From Ophiocordyceps camponoti-saundersi (nom. inval.) (Eukaryota > Ascomycota > Sordariomycetes > Hypocreales > Ophiocordycipitaceae): a stretch of DNA of 64,000 nucleotides. Shown piece by piece: positions 27,547 to 38,450 of the stretch (the stretch's first letter is position 1; every line of letters begins with the position of its first letter). The notes beneath the pieces were generated by a model. It saw only the letters and a program-made list of their open reading frames with translations. It searched no databases and was not told the DNA's origin. The stretch spans positions 62,001-126,000 of the forward strand of contig PDHQ01000061.1 in NCBI GenBank assembly GCA_003339415.1, in the 5' to 3' direction. The translations under genes and the position numbers were made by a program.

Positions 27547-27928
27547 TTAGTTAAATAATACCCTTATCCTAAAGTTATTTTTTTTATTATTTATTTTAAT
27601 TAGGGAGATTATTTTAAAATATTATAAACTTTTAATTATAATATTTTCGCTTTCTTTATAAACTTTTCCTTTCTAATTTTTTTAACTTATCTATTAGTTT
27701 TTTTATTATTAAGGTAATATAGTAAACTTATTAAAATATATAAAAAAAATAAAAAGTTAGTAATACCTAAAAATATTATTAATAAAACTAATTAGGGAAA
27801 ACCCCTAGCTAAGTAATTTAGCTAGTTTACTATAATAAAGGGGCCTTTAATCCCCTTATTATAGCTATTAGCTAAGCTACTTAATTAAAGGCCTCCCTTA
27901 TATAATAATTTTTAAAAATATATATTAA

Positions 27929-28007
27929 GGAGGTACTAAGAATTAAACCTAGCCTTATTAAGGGCTTAGCTATAAGAATAACCGCTTAACCGTTATCTAA
28001 TACTTTC
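27929..28007 (-). pseudogene. tRNA-like relic, RIP-mutated (tentative)
   Basis: On the minus strand the first seven bases (GAAAGTA) pair with the last seven (TACCTCC) if two G-to-A RIP changes are allowed. A T-arm-like CTAGG-TTTAATT-CTTAG precedes the 3' strand, and an A-box-like segment (TTAGATAACGGTTAAGCGG) follows the 5' strand. I could not fold a convincing anticodon arm, so no anticodon is assigned. It may be a dead tRNA, part of a tRNA-derived SINE, or chance. Confidence 0.3.
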
Positions 28008-28156
28008 TAAGCTAAATAAACTAACTTATATACCTTACCGCTAATTAACTCTTAACTTTTTCTTTAATTATTATAAAAAACCTTAATTATACCTTTTAGA
28101 AGGTAAATATTACTTACCTAGCTTAGAAGGCGGTATATATAGTACTTACGGGGGTA

Positions 28157-28453
28157 TATTAAAAAGCTAAGATAAGAGTAAGTTAAGCGTATATTTTTAT
28201 TATCCCTTAAAGCGTATAATTATTATAATAATAGCTTCGTAACTTAGGAAACGGAATTTCTATTAAGAAAAAAGCTATATCTAGGGTAATATATAGGCTA
28301 TAGGAATAAAGGCTTATTTATAAGGGTATTATAGCTAAAGAGGTAGATACGGATAGTCTTTATTATATATATAAAGATAACGATAATTCCCTCCGTTTAG
28401 AGAGGGTAAGCATATTAATTAATGCAATTTGCACGCCTCCTCCTTGTCTGACA
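28157..28453 (+). repeat. 3' LTR of the outer Copia element
   Basis: 297 bp, starts TATTAAAAAG and ends CTGACA. Its last 25 bp or so (AATGCAATTTGCACGCCTCC onward) keep CA and TG, so the RIP boundary lies within the LTR near 28,430. The target duplication CATAC follows. Confidence 0.9.
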
Positions 28454-29150
28454 CATACATACCTATGTAGGTACATACCATGTACATATGTGTGTATATA
28501 CCTATGTATCCGTACATACTACAGTTTTAATTCGCCGCGCGTCCTGTGAAAAGAAGAGAGGGGAAAGAAAGTCAGAAGAGAAAAAAAAAGACAAGACAGC
28601 TAACAGAATGTGATAAGGAAAGGGAAAAAAAGATGTACGGATAGAGTGGAAGGAGAGGGAGGAGGAGGAGGAAGAAGAGGAGAAGAAGACTTTTTTCTTT
28701 GGCAGAGGATTTTTCCCCTTTACTCCGGAAAATTTTGCATCAGAAAACCCCCCCCTCCCCTCTCTCCTCCAGAGACGCTTGCATGTATGTAGTATGTATG
28801 TATGTAGTCGCTCCCGCACTTGGTGCGCCAGAGGGTACCTGGAAAAGTCGTGCGTCGCTGCCCGTCTCTTCCGTTCCCCCCCCAACTTCCCACGATGGTC
28901 TCTCCCTCGGCCTCTCCCTCGACTGTCTCGTCTCTTTCCTGTTGATCGCGAAGCGCGTCTCTATTCGTACAAGAGCAATTACAGTCATAGTCAGGCCTTC
29001 CTAGACGAGGTCTGTCGCGACGAGGGGACGCGCGCGCGCGCGCAGTCATGTCCGCCTTCATCGTCGTCATCGTCATCTTTACCGTTTAGGTAGCTGATCA
29101 TCTAGCTGTGCCATCTTCCCCAGAAAAGGCAGCATCTTCTTCGCTTCGCC
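28454..29150 (+). promoter_or_regulatory. Upstream region of the capping-enzyme gene
   Basis: This is normal-composition DNA between the Copia LTR and the ATG of the triphosphatase gene. It begins with TACATA/CCTATGTAGGTA-type short repeats (28,454-28,515), then a GA-rich stretch (28,610-28,700), a C-rich run, a GTATGTAT repeat (28,783-28,805) and a (CG)n tract (29,028-29,042). Small ORFs here overlap on both strands, are low in complexity and are not credible genes. The promoter and 5' UTR must lie here, since only 697 bp separate the LTR from the start codon. Confidence 0.6.
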
Positions 29151-31649
29151 ATGGACCTTCGTTCCGTTCTCAATACGGCCGATACTGGCGATCCGCCGTC
29201 GCCGCCGTCGCCGCAGCATCAACAACAACAACAACAACAACAGCAGCAGCAGCAGCAGCAGCAACAACAACAACAACGACTGTCGCAGAGCCCTGCTGCT
29301 GGCCGCCCTTACTATCGTGAATATCCTCATTCTCACCCGCAGCAACATGCGCCTAGCCATTTCCCGACCCAGCCGGGTCACAGCCAGTATCCGGCTCGGC
29401 CCGCGCCCCAGATCCAGACACAACCCCTACAACAGTCTTTTCACGACGGACGCTCTCCCATATCGGCTCAATCGCCATATCGACCGACGACTACCCCCGG
29501 CGCCGCATTTCCCTTCTCGCCCGCTCAGTCGGCTGCCGACATCAAGAGCCCCAGCCAGCGGCATCAGTATCCACCAGGGCCCTATCAGCACCAGATTCCT
29601 CTTCCGCAACAGCCTCGGCGTCGAGACGGCCCACCTGTCTTCACTCAGCTGCAGCAGCAACAGCAACAACAGCAACAGCTTCTTCACCAACACCAGCGCT
29701 CTCTGTCCGCCCATTCCTCAGCCTCGGCCTCTACCTCGACGCCAGCCTCAGCTCATCCCTCGGCCCCCCCGCCGCCGTCGCACCCACACGGCAGCAGCCC
29801 TGTAACGGCGTCGCCTGACTTTGCCCGCCAACACCATCCTTCTATTGTGCCGGCGTGGCCGTCAACGGGGTCGTTCGCCCGGCCTCCGAGCCCTCAGCCA
29901 CAGAGAACAGCGCAACAGCAATCGACAACGCCCGATCACTTCTTGGCCACGGGTCAGCGCGTGTCGAGCGTCCACGGTCCACACGATTCACCCGTCTCGG
30001 ACGCCCCTGGCCGTCCACTGTCACGTCCCGAACGAGAGCACAGCGTCTCTGTTAGCCCCCACACACGCGTGGCGTCCCTGTCGAGCAACCCGCCATCAGA
30101 ACTGGATCGGAGATCGACCCGCATAGCTATGACGGCTGACGGCGCCGTCACCCCTGCCAAGCGCAAGCTTCAGGACCGCAGCATGAGTCCTCATGAGCTC
30201 GAGCACCACCGCGTGCCGCCTTCGGAGGCTAACGGCGGTCGCAAATCCGTGTCGCCCGCTGTGGCGCCCAGGAAGAGACGTGTCTACGGCGCTCAGCTAC
30301 CCATGTGGGCTCAGAACGCTCGGACCCTGGCCATCAAAACGCTCAACCAGGGAAACTATGTCCTCCAGAAGCGAGTGCACGCCCATGTGAACGGCACCAA
30401 AGCCGACGCCTCGGCTGCACCTCCCGTCGCCGCACGCGCAGATCGGCCGACTGTCGCTCCATCTCCCGACACGTCCCGTGTCCAGCTCGCCCCTGCGGCG
30501 GCGGCAGCGGCACCGCCGGCACCACCACCACCGCCGCCGCCGCCGCCGACGGCTGAGTCCGGTCTGCTGGGTCCGTGGGAGGCCAGCATTACGGGCGTTA
30601 AACCATACGAGGAAATTTCCAAGACGGTAGCCGACTTCATTTTCATTCACGTGGTCAACCACCCTGATTTGCAGGAGATAGCCGGTCGCGGCATTCAGTT
30701 CGAAATTGAGGCGAAGCTGGGGACACTGATCGACAAAGACACCAATGGCCGGGTTGATAGGCTCCTCGACACGGAGAGTGTTCTGCATGACACGGGTCGT
30801 ATCGCCTTTCGCAGCAGCATGACGGAGGTGAGTTGGCTATCCTTCATTGGCGTTCCTGAGGTTCGCGGTTGACGTTTTCTTCTTTCGAACTCATTACAGG
30901 CCCACCACAAGGCTTTCAACGACTTCCTCAACCAGGTGGTTATTCAAACCGACCCGAGGGCGCCAGGTGGGAACAGCAGGGTGCAAGTACTCTACAAGCA
31001 TCGGCGTGAGGTTGATCGTTTCTTCGACCTACCGGCCGATCAGCAGGGCCAATTGCCAGGTTGCATGCGGCCGCGGGCTGTCACGATGCGCGGGCGAAAC
31101 GTTCGGGTCCGGGTGACTTACGACCAAAAGACGCGTGAGGTGCTTAACAAAATCATCAAGGCCCGAGTGGCTGACTTGGACCTGCATATGCCGACATGCC
31201 CAATGGACTGCCGGCTTAGCATCAACCTGGAAATGGCTTGGGATGGTGCGGCAGAGGACCTCGAGCAGTCAGGTGCAGGCAATGCCGATCGCAATAAGGA
31301 CCGACTAAGTTACACGCAGGGGCACTATCAAATTGATCTGACGCAGGTGACGCAGACATCGGGGGTGAGACTTCCTTTTCTGGCCTATCCATGTTCCATA
31401 CCCTTTTTTTTTATTCTCGTTTCTTCTTGCAATCTTTTCACAGCATTCGGTCGGCTGATACAACGAGGACAGAATACCCAGCGATTAGAGAAAGAGCATG
31501 AGCTCGAGATTGAGCTGGCTGCGGGCATCGTCATCGATCAAGGTACCAAGGCGATGAAAGGTGCGCCGCAACGGTATCAGGAGCTCATCGAAGGTTTCGT
31601 TGATAACGTGCGTGTATTGGCGCGCAAAGCTAGGGACTTTTCACGCTGA
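29151..31649 (+). CDS. CET1: mRNA-capping enzyme beta subunit, RNA 5'-triphosphatase
   Basis: The product removes the gamma phosphate from nascent pre-mRNA, the first step of cap formation in the nucleus. The tunnel-type metal-dependent fold (Cet1/Pct1 family) is marked by EIEAKLG (residues 518-524) and, near the C-terminus, HELEIEL, which supply the metal-binding glutamates. Proposed exons are 29,151-30,827, 30,900-31,364 and 31,473-31,649, giving about 772 residues. Intron 1 (GTGAGT...ACAG) is clear. For intron 2 the obvious acceptor at 31,443 would break the frame, so GACAG at 31,472 is preferred; this junction is uncertain. The first 500 residues are disordered, rich in Gln, Pro and Ser, with a run of 19 Gln after residue 23 and a Pro tract near residue 460. 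The gene lies 697 bp from one RIP-mutated element and 73 bp from another. Confidence 0.9.
29220..29276 (+). repeat. Polyglutamine trinucleotide tract
   Basis: The tract is (CAA)7(CAG)7(CAA)5 in frame inside the capping-enzyme gene, encoding 19 Gln. The block structure suggests two kinds of unit expansion. Shadow ORFs in other frames give poly-Leu or poly-Thr/Ala and are not genes. Confidence 0.95.
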
Positions 31650-31722
31650 AGCGAGCGACGGTTACGTGTATGATTGCCTCTGTGTAGATAGTTTGCTACC
31701 TTCTTACCTTCAAGGTGATAGG

Positions 31723-31872
31723 TATGGTAACACAAGGTGGGCACAGGCCATCGGGTGCGTGCACTGATGTGTGTGTATTATGTGTGTGCTAGGTCTAGGC
31801 TAGGATGGCTAGGCTAGGTTGTGTGCCGGTGGGCGAGGTCTAGCGGGGCTGGTTACGTGAACCCCCTTAATA
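31723..31872 (-). repeat. Gene-proximal LTR of the minus-strand Copia element
   Basis: 150 bp, barely touched by RIP: it still has GTGTGTGTATTATGTGTGTG. Mutation begins around its inner end (CCTTAATA where the other copy has CCTCAACA). Confidence 0.95.
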
Positions 31873-34800
31873 CCCCCCTTCAGGCCCGCTTAAACGAGCG
31901 GAAAATAGTTATCCTATGCCGCAAAGCGCGGAAAATAATAAAATAGCAAAAATAGCGTTTTTAGGCTTTTCTTAAAGGGCCGGTAAAAGGCTTAAATAGC
32001 TTAAAAACGTAATAAAAAATAAAATTTAAGAGATCGAATTAGGTCCTAGATAAGGTTATTTTATTCCGGATTAGTTAATTAGTAAAGGAAATAGTAGAAA
32101 ATAGTAAAAATAGGCCTTTTTAAGCTACTTTTAAGGGGCCTTAAATAGGTTAATTTAAGCTATTAAGAAGGTTAAATTAAGCTATTAAGAAAAAGTTAAA
32201 ATGCTTATATAAAGGGTATTAAGAGGCTTAATTTAAAGGAAAATTCCTCTTTAAGCTAGGGGCTAAAGATAAGCTATAAGCTTTACGGGTATATATATAT
32301 ATAAAAAGAGGTATTATTATTCGTATCGCTTAGTAGGGAAATACCGCTAAAATTATATAAATTAATATATCTAATAATAAGGGGCTTAAAGGTGCTTACT
32401 ATTAATATTTTTAAAGCCGGAATAGCTTCTTAAAGGCGTATTAAAAAGTATATATCGCGGGATTAATAGCGGCACGAAGCTAAGCTAATAATAAGGTTAA
32501 TTATCGTAATATACCTTATTTATCCTCTCTTAATTAATACCTACCTTTTTAGAATAATCCGTCCCGTCTTAATTAATAGCTATAACGTAACGTTAATTAC
32601 TTTTCTTCCTTAAAATCCCCCCTTTAGGTATAGGATCCCCTAGTAATAGAAATCTTATATTATATTATTTATTAATCTTTTAATTTAATTAATTAGTTTA
32701 TTTAATATCGGTGCCTTTATTATTAGGTAGTATAAGGGTATCGCGGGCTTTATTATCGGGCGCCCTAAGCTTATCTAATAATATATAAAGGCTACCTTTT
32801 ATATTATTTTTAGCCTTAAAAGGTAAGATTATAATCTTTAGGTCGGAAAGATATAATATATAAATAAATTTAGTATATTAAAAACGCTATAAAGGTTTTA
32901 TAAAGCTATTTATAGCTATATTAGCTATACTAATATATTAGATTATAAAGAATCGCTTTTTTATATAATTAATAACTTATTTATATCGTATATTAATATA
33001 CCTTATTCGGGCTATTTTAAACTTATTAAAAATAATAGCCTTAATATTAAAGCTATCGGTAAATATAATTATAAGCGTTTATTACTACGGTAGCTTTAAG
33101 TTTTTAAGAATCTCGTTTATTTAAATTAGGCTTATACTTATAAGCGTTAAATTAATAAATTCGGCCTTTATTAATAATAGCGTTATAAGCGTTTACTATT
33201 TCGATTTTTAATATATAGGGCTTATATTAATAAAAATAATATATCCGGCTATTAAGTATCTTATATATAAATTATCTATAAAGGAGGTATTTACGAAGAT
33301 ATAAGGTTTTAAATCTTAAGGGCTATAAGTACCTCCGAGCGTAAGGCCTAGGCTCTTTATACCGTAAAGGTATTATATTAAATTCTTCTATATAAAAAGG
33401 TATAAGGCGGTTAGATTAAAGTTACCTTTATATAATTTACTATTCGTAAAGGCTAAGTTAGGCCTTATACTATTAGAGAGATAATTTATACTACTTATCT
33501 TTTTTAGCTACTCTTTTTAAGGTATCGTAAGTAGCTATATTTTCTAATTAATAAGTATTTTAACCTTAGGCGGCTAGGGCGTTTATATAGCGTTCGTAAC
33601 GCTTTCGCCGAATAATTCGAGTATTTTAGTAGTATATTTCTCTTAGTATACGTAGATTATATACGTAGCACGGTTCTTATAAAATTATAAGCTTAAAAAG
33701 GTAGTAGGTTCGCCTAAGTTACGTAGATCTTATAATTCTTTTAAAATACTCTTACCTTTATCTATAAGGGCAGTTATTAGCGCTATAATAATAATATCGT
33801 TAACGTAAAAAAGTATAATAAATCTTTTAGGGTATATATAAATATAAAACTTAAATTTAAGTTACTATTATTTATAGTATTTAAAGGCCTTACTAGCGTA
33901 TATAAACTATATTATAGGAGATAACTTAAGGCTATATAGGGCTTAATTAAGCTTATATACTTAATTTATACTATTTTCGAAAAGATATAGTTAATCGATA
34001 AAAAATTCCTCCTAATAAGGGGCGTTAATAAACGCGTTTACGATATTAAATTATTACTATTTAAAATCTTAAGATATTATAATCGATAAGAATATTTAAA
34101 TAGAAAAGAGGTATATAATAGCGGCGTAAAGGTCCTTAATAAAGTGTAAAGCCTTTTTTTTATCCTTTCTTATATATTAGCATACCTTAGTAATTATAGC
34201 TTTATTCTTAAGCGTTTTTATCGTAAATACTTATTTACTAGGTAGAACTTACTTACTAATAAGTTAATTAATAAGATCCTAAATATATTAACTATATAAA
34301 GCTTTAATTTTTATATTTATTACTAAGCGCTAGTAGGAGAGATAATCGGGTTACTTATAAATATCTTACTAGCCCTTAAGCGTTAATAGTATTAGAATAT
34401 TAAATATAATATTAATTAGTAGGACGAAGTCGGGAATCTTTACCTTTTTTTTATCGATATTTTTAAAGATAGCGTTAGTAATAGATTTAGCTATAGCGGC
34501 TATTATAGAATAGGTTTTACGATTAGTAGCGGGTATTATAGCTTTATTTCTTAGCTTAGCTTATAGAGGAGCTTCTTAGTTAGCTAAATTATTAAATCGG
34601 GCGCCGGGCGTCTAATTAGGCGTAAGGAATTATATCGTATTAGGAGGCGTAGCTAGCTTTTCGGATTAAGAAAAGCCTGCGGTTTTATTACCTAAATTAG
34701 GTATATTTCCCGCCTTTAAGTTACTAGTAGGCTTTTATAAGCCTCGATCGCTAGGATAGTTATAATTTTTATTATTATTATTATTATTATTAATATTATT

Positions 34801-37485
34801 AGGTCCGAATCTAAAAAATTTATCCTTATTAAGTTATTTTTCTTAATTTTCTTCGATTTTAAGTTTAGCAACGTATTTAATTATTTAATTAAGGTTTAGA
34901 TTAGCTAGATTATAGAATTTAACGTCTTAAGCCCTAATAATTTTATCTTCGTTAAGTAGATAGATCTTATAAATATGCCTATAAAGGCCTTCTATACCGA
35001 CGAGGCGGCCTTCCTTAGCTTAAGAAGCTATTTTAGCGCTCTAAATCCTATATTAAGGAGGGATAACGATATATACCTTATAACCCTATAATCGTATATA
35101 TTTAATTAAATATTTATACGGAACGCGGATCGCGGCTATTACTATCTTAATAAGGCTTTAATTCTTCGGGTTAGTCGACGATAGTAATATATTCTATATA
35201 TAGGCGCTAAAATCGATAAAGAATAGCTATAGCTTCTCGGGCAGCTTTATCTTAATATAAATAGCTCTCGCGGTATCTATTAAAATACGCTTAGCGCGTT
35301 TAGCTTTACTATTCTAAGTAAGAGTATAAGGGGTATAGAAACGTAAGATAAAGCCCTTATTAGCGGCCTAAGCTTTAATCTTTTATTACGTAAATTTAAA
35401 GGTATTATCGAAGCCTATTACTTAAATATAATAGCCGCTAGTAATAGCGTTAACGCTACGTTTCTACGCTTTAAGCTATTTAAAAGCTTTATTACGGGTC
35501 TTCGTAAAAAAAACCTAGTAATAGTTAATATAAGTATTAATTCCGTAAAGCGTATACCGATAACTTTTATAAGCTATTAAGGTATATTAGATAAAATCCT
35601 AAAATATATATTATAAGAAGCTTATAGGTAAAATAGCTAGATCCTTACTAATTAGGGTATCTATTTTACCTAATTAATACGCGCGGTAGTAAAATAACTT
35701 AAAGATACTTTTCTTATTAATCGTAAGGCTAGATTTACGGTAGGCCTTAAGAATCCTATCTTTACCCGCGTGCTTAAAGCGTTAATATATTACTATATAA
35801 TCGACTTCCTTTTCTTTTATAGGTAAGGTAGCTATTATAAGAGGCTTTAGAGCTTTAGCGCCTATAATATTAGCGACGCCTCTTATCTAAAAGAGGTAGT
35901 AGATAATGCGGCCTTATTATTAAAAGCGTATTCCTTCGCTATCGATACGGATTTCCTTTTTATTAAGTTAATTAGCGGAAACGAGATTAACTAAAATATC
36001 TATATTATAAAATACTTTTTTAAAAGTAATTAAATAGCTATTAGAAGCTATAATCGTAACGCTACCTTAGCTATAGTAAAATAAAAGCTTACTATTCGAC
36101 GCTATAAGATAATAAGGGCTATTAAATTCTTTATATTAATTAAACTATCCCTTATTATTAAAAAAATATAAAGTATAGCTAATATTAATAACTATAGCGT
36201 TTTATAAAATAGGGCTATCGTAACTTTTAAAGGTAATATTAATAATATAAGCTACGGTACTTTTCCTTACTAATATTATATCCGCGCTATTACTTACGGA
36301 ACTCGCGTTACTATTCCTATATTACTTAGGAATAGGTAGTAGCCGGAGCTCGGGGTAGAGAATCTAATATTACTCCTTTAAGTAAATATAACCTCTTAGA
36401 TAAACGTTATAGCTATAATAAAAGAGGGTTATAATCTTATTCGTTATATTAATACGCTTAAGCTAATAAGGTATAATATATATTTCTAAGTTTAATAATA
36501 ATAGCTTTAGCTTATTATTATTATTATTATTATTACTATTACTTTTATTTTTTAGCTTTTTCTTCTAAGTTTAGCTTTAAGTTACGAAAAGAGCTTTTCC
36601 GCTCGATAAGTCGCGGTAAATCTTAAAGTTAGCGATTTTTAAAGAAATATATATATTAATATCGTTAAAAGATAACTTAAAAGGGCTATCTATATTATAA
36701 TCTTACTTCTTAGCGATAATAAGGTATAGGGTTTAGATAATATTAATAGCTTTCTAAGCGTAAATATATAGTATTTTTTTAAAATTAGCCCTTATATCTT
36801 TATTTATAATAATCTAGTTTTAGAAGCCTTAAAAGTTCTTTTTAAAAGCTTTTTAACTTTTAATTATATTATCTTTTAGCTTAAGCTAATATTAATATTA
36901 AAAAATATATTAAGGTTATATCTTCGTTAATATTTTAGCTTATTTCTTAGCTAAGAGATAGATATTATATATTATAATATTTTTATCTTAGCTAAGCTAG
37001 GTAATATTATTAATAGCTTTATTAGAAAAGGACTATAAGATAATTTTTATAATAATTTTTATTTTATCGTCGTATTTAATAGCTTTATTTTTATCGATAA
37101 GTTAGGTTAGAACCTTATTATCGAAGATAAATAGTTTTACCTTATTAATTTAGGCTATTATTATAAGAGATTTATATTACTTAATATAGCTTATAGCGCC
37201 CTTAAGCTTCGTTTTACTAAAAAACGAAAATATCTTATTCTATTATTTATCGTATTTTACGCTTTTTCTTATTATTTTATATTATACCTCCGGATCGAGA
37301 AAGCTAGTTAAATTTTTCGCTACTAAAATTAGTATAAAATAATTTTCTTCGTTTTTATTCTACGTATAGAATTTTCCGTTATATTATAGCGCCCGAATTA
37401 ATTAAATAAGCCTAAAAAAGTAGGAAAATAAAGGTATCGTAAACTTTAGCGTAGCGGAAGCGTATAATAGAAGGCGCTTATAACT

Positions 37486-37635
37486 TATAGTAATATAAGG
37501 TAGGCATAGGCTATCGGGTGCGTATACTAATATATATATATTATATATATGCTAGGTCTAGGCTAGGATAGCTAGGCTAGGTTGTGTGCCGGTGGGCGAG
37601 GTCTAGCGGGGCTGGTCACGTGAACCCCCTCAACA
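37486..37635 (-). repeat. Distal LTR of the minus-strand Copia element
   Basis: 150 bp. The inner half is RIP-mutated (ATATATATATTATATATATG), the outer half from about 37,580 is not (GGTTGTGTGCCGGTGGGCG). Ends CTCAACA followed by the ATAGG duplication. Confidence 0.95.
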
Positions 37636-37640
37636 ATAGG

Positions 37641-38450
37641 TAAGGTTGCAAGGCGAAGTCGGCATTTTGAAACAGTTTTGTCCGCACATGATGCTGCCGT
37701 AACGACCCAGCTATAGCATGAAGTACCTAGGCTGTGAGCCTGAGGTATAACTTATAAGTATTCGTAGGCTGTACGGATAGGTTGTAGCAGGGGTCTCTTG
37801 GCCACCCATCCGTAATCCTCCGCAGTATGCACATGATCCGGACCACTGTCTAGGTATTGAGAACTTCAGGAGTCGTCGACTTTCACGGGTTGACAACGGA
37901 CTAACTCCGGGCCCTTGCTGGCGGCAACCATAACGGAGTAAGAGTTATTCCGCGGAGCAAAGTGTCCGCCACCTCCTTACCGCGCTTTCAAACTCCACTT
38001 CAAAGGGATGAAGAGGTGTCAAGTTGGTCATTCTCACTGTCCTACTCCTCGCCCCTTTGATTGGCTGCTAACTATCTTTGGACGCTTCTTCCCTCTCCGC
38101 CCTCCCTCCTTGACCTCCCTACCTACCTAGCCTCGGCCGTCGGGGAGGCGACAGGCTTATGCAAGCTGTGTCAGCCTCGTTCACCCGCTCAGCTAAGCCC
38201 TTGACGGCATCGGCTTCTGCTGGCTGGCCATGATTCGCAGTGGCGAACCCTATCCTGGGCAAGGGCTAAAGGGTCAGACATGCACGGCCCGCCCGGGTCT
38301 CCACACCGAGACGGGCGCCATGCCTGAGAGTTCGCCTCCCTCGAGCGGGCCTTAAAATCTATGGGCTCGATCTCCGGATCCTTTGTCTGTCCTGGAGATC
38401 GAGAGCACTTTTGCTTTGCTGTTTGACAGACACAGACCTCGTCGGCCACA
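37641..38450 (+). other. Intergenic region before the reductase-like gene
   Basis: Normal-composition DNA of 810 bp with no convincing gene. Short ORFs on the minus strand (37,711-37,896 and 38,189-38,449) lack recognisable motifs. CT-rich stretches and CCTACCTACCTAG (near 38,117-38,132) are typical of fungal promoters in this window. The sequence just before the downstream start is CACAATG, a fair start context. Confidence 0.5.

Larger units (their letters stand above)
1..28430. repeat. RIP-degenerated AT-rich block 1
   Basis: Apart from rare exceptions the dinucleotides CA and TG are missing on both strands, while TA is very common and CG is retained. This is the footprint expected of repeat-induced point mutation (C to T at CpA). 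Because ATG contains TpG there are almost no start codons, so the block has no usable ORFs. Translating all frames by eye still shows retrotransposon proteins in which Gln and Trp codons have become stops and Cys/His codons have become Tyr. The block ends sharply near 28,430, about 25 bp inside the right LTR of the outermost element. It consists of several nested or adjacent elements, listed separately. Confidence 0.95.
13216..28453 (+). mobile_element. Ty1/Copia element carrying two nested insertions
   Basis: Two 297-bp direct repeats (13,216-13,512 and 28,157-28,453) bound the element. It is flanked on the right by CATAC (28,454-28,458) and on the left by TATAC (13,211-13,215). The two match as a 5-bp target-site duplication if the left copy suffered one CpA-to-TpA change. 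Plus-strand pol reads protease-integrase-RT-RNase H, the Copia order. A 7.3-kb LTR element interrupts it between RT and RNase H, and a 1.8-kb LTR-bounded element lies after RNase H. Subtracting both insertions and their target duplications leaves about 6.2 kb. All coding frames contain RIP-type stops. Confidence 0.9.
31723..37635 (-). mobile_element. Ty1/Copia element, minus strand, RIP-killed
   Basis: Exact 150-bp direct repeats (31,723-31,872 and 37,486-37,635) are flanked by ATAGG on both sides (31,718-31,722 and 37,636-37,640), a clean target-site duplication. The minus strand carries Copia RT motifs. These are FDIVNAFINA (about 34,018-34,050), LNQALYSLKLSP (about 33,916-33,954, matching the family LxxALYGLKQSP) and YxDD read as YVND at 33,796-33,807. 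Integrase and gag should lie at 34.5-37.3 kb, but I did not resolve their motifs. Internal sequence is RIP-saturated while the outer LTR parts are not. The insertion is in the 3' flank of the capping-enzyme gene. Confidence 0.9.

Noticed and set aside
28502..29093. Several overlapping ORFs on both strands upstream of the capping gene
   Set aside because: Low complexity (poly-Ser, poly-Gly, Arg-rich), overlapping on opposite strands, with no domain; this is promoter DNA.
29079..29423. Minus-strand ORF rich in Leu and Arg
   Set aside because: It is the antisense reading of the CAA/CAG repeat in the capping-enzyme gene.
31444..31649. Exon 3 of the capping gene starting at the CACAG acceptor (31,443)
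   Set aside because: That junction puts a stop five codons later; the acceptor at 31,472 keeps the HELEIEL motif in frame.
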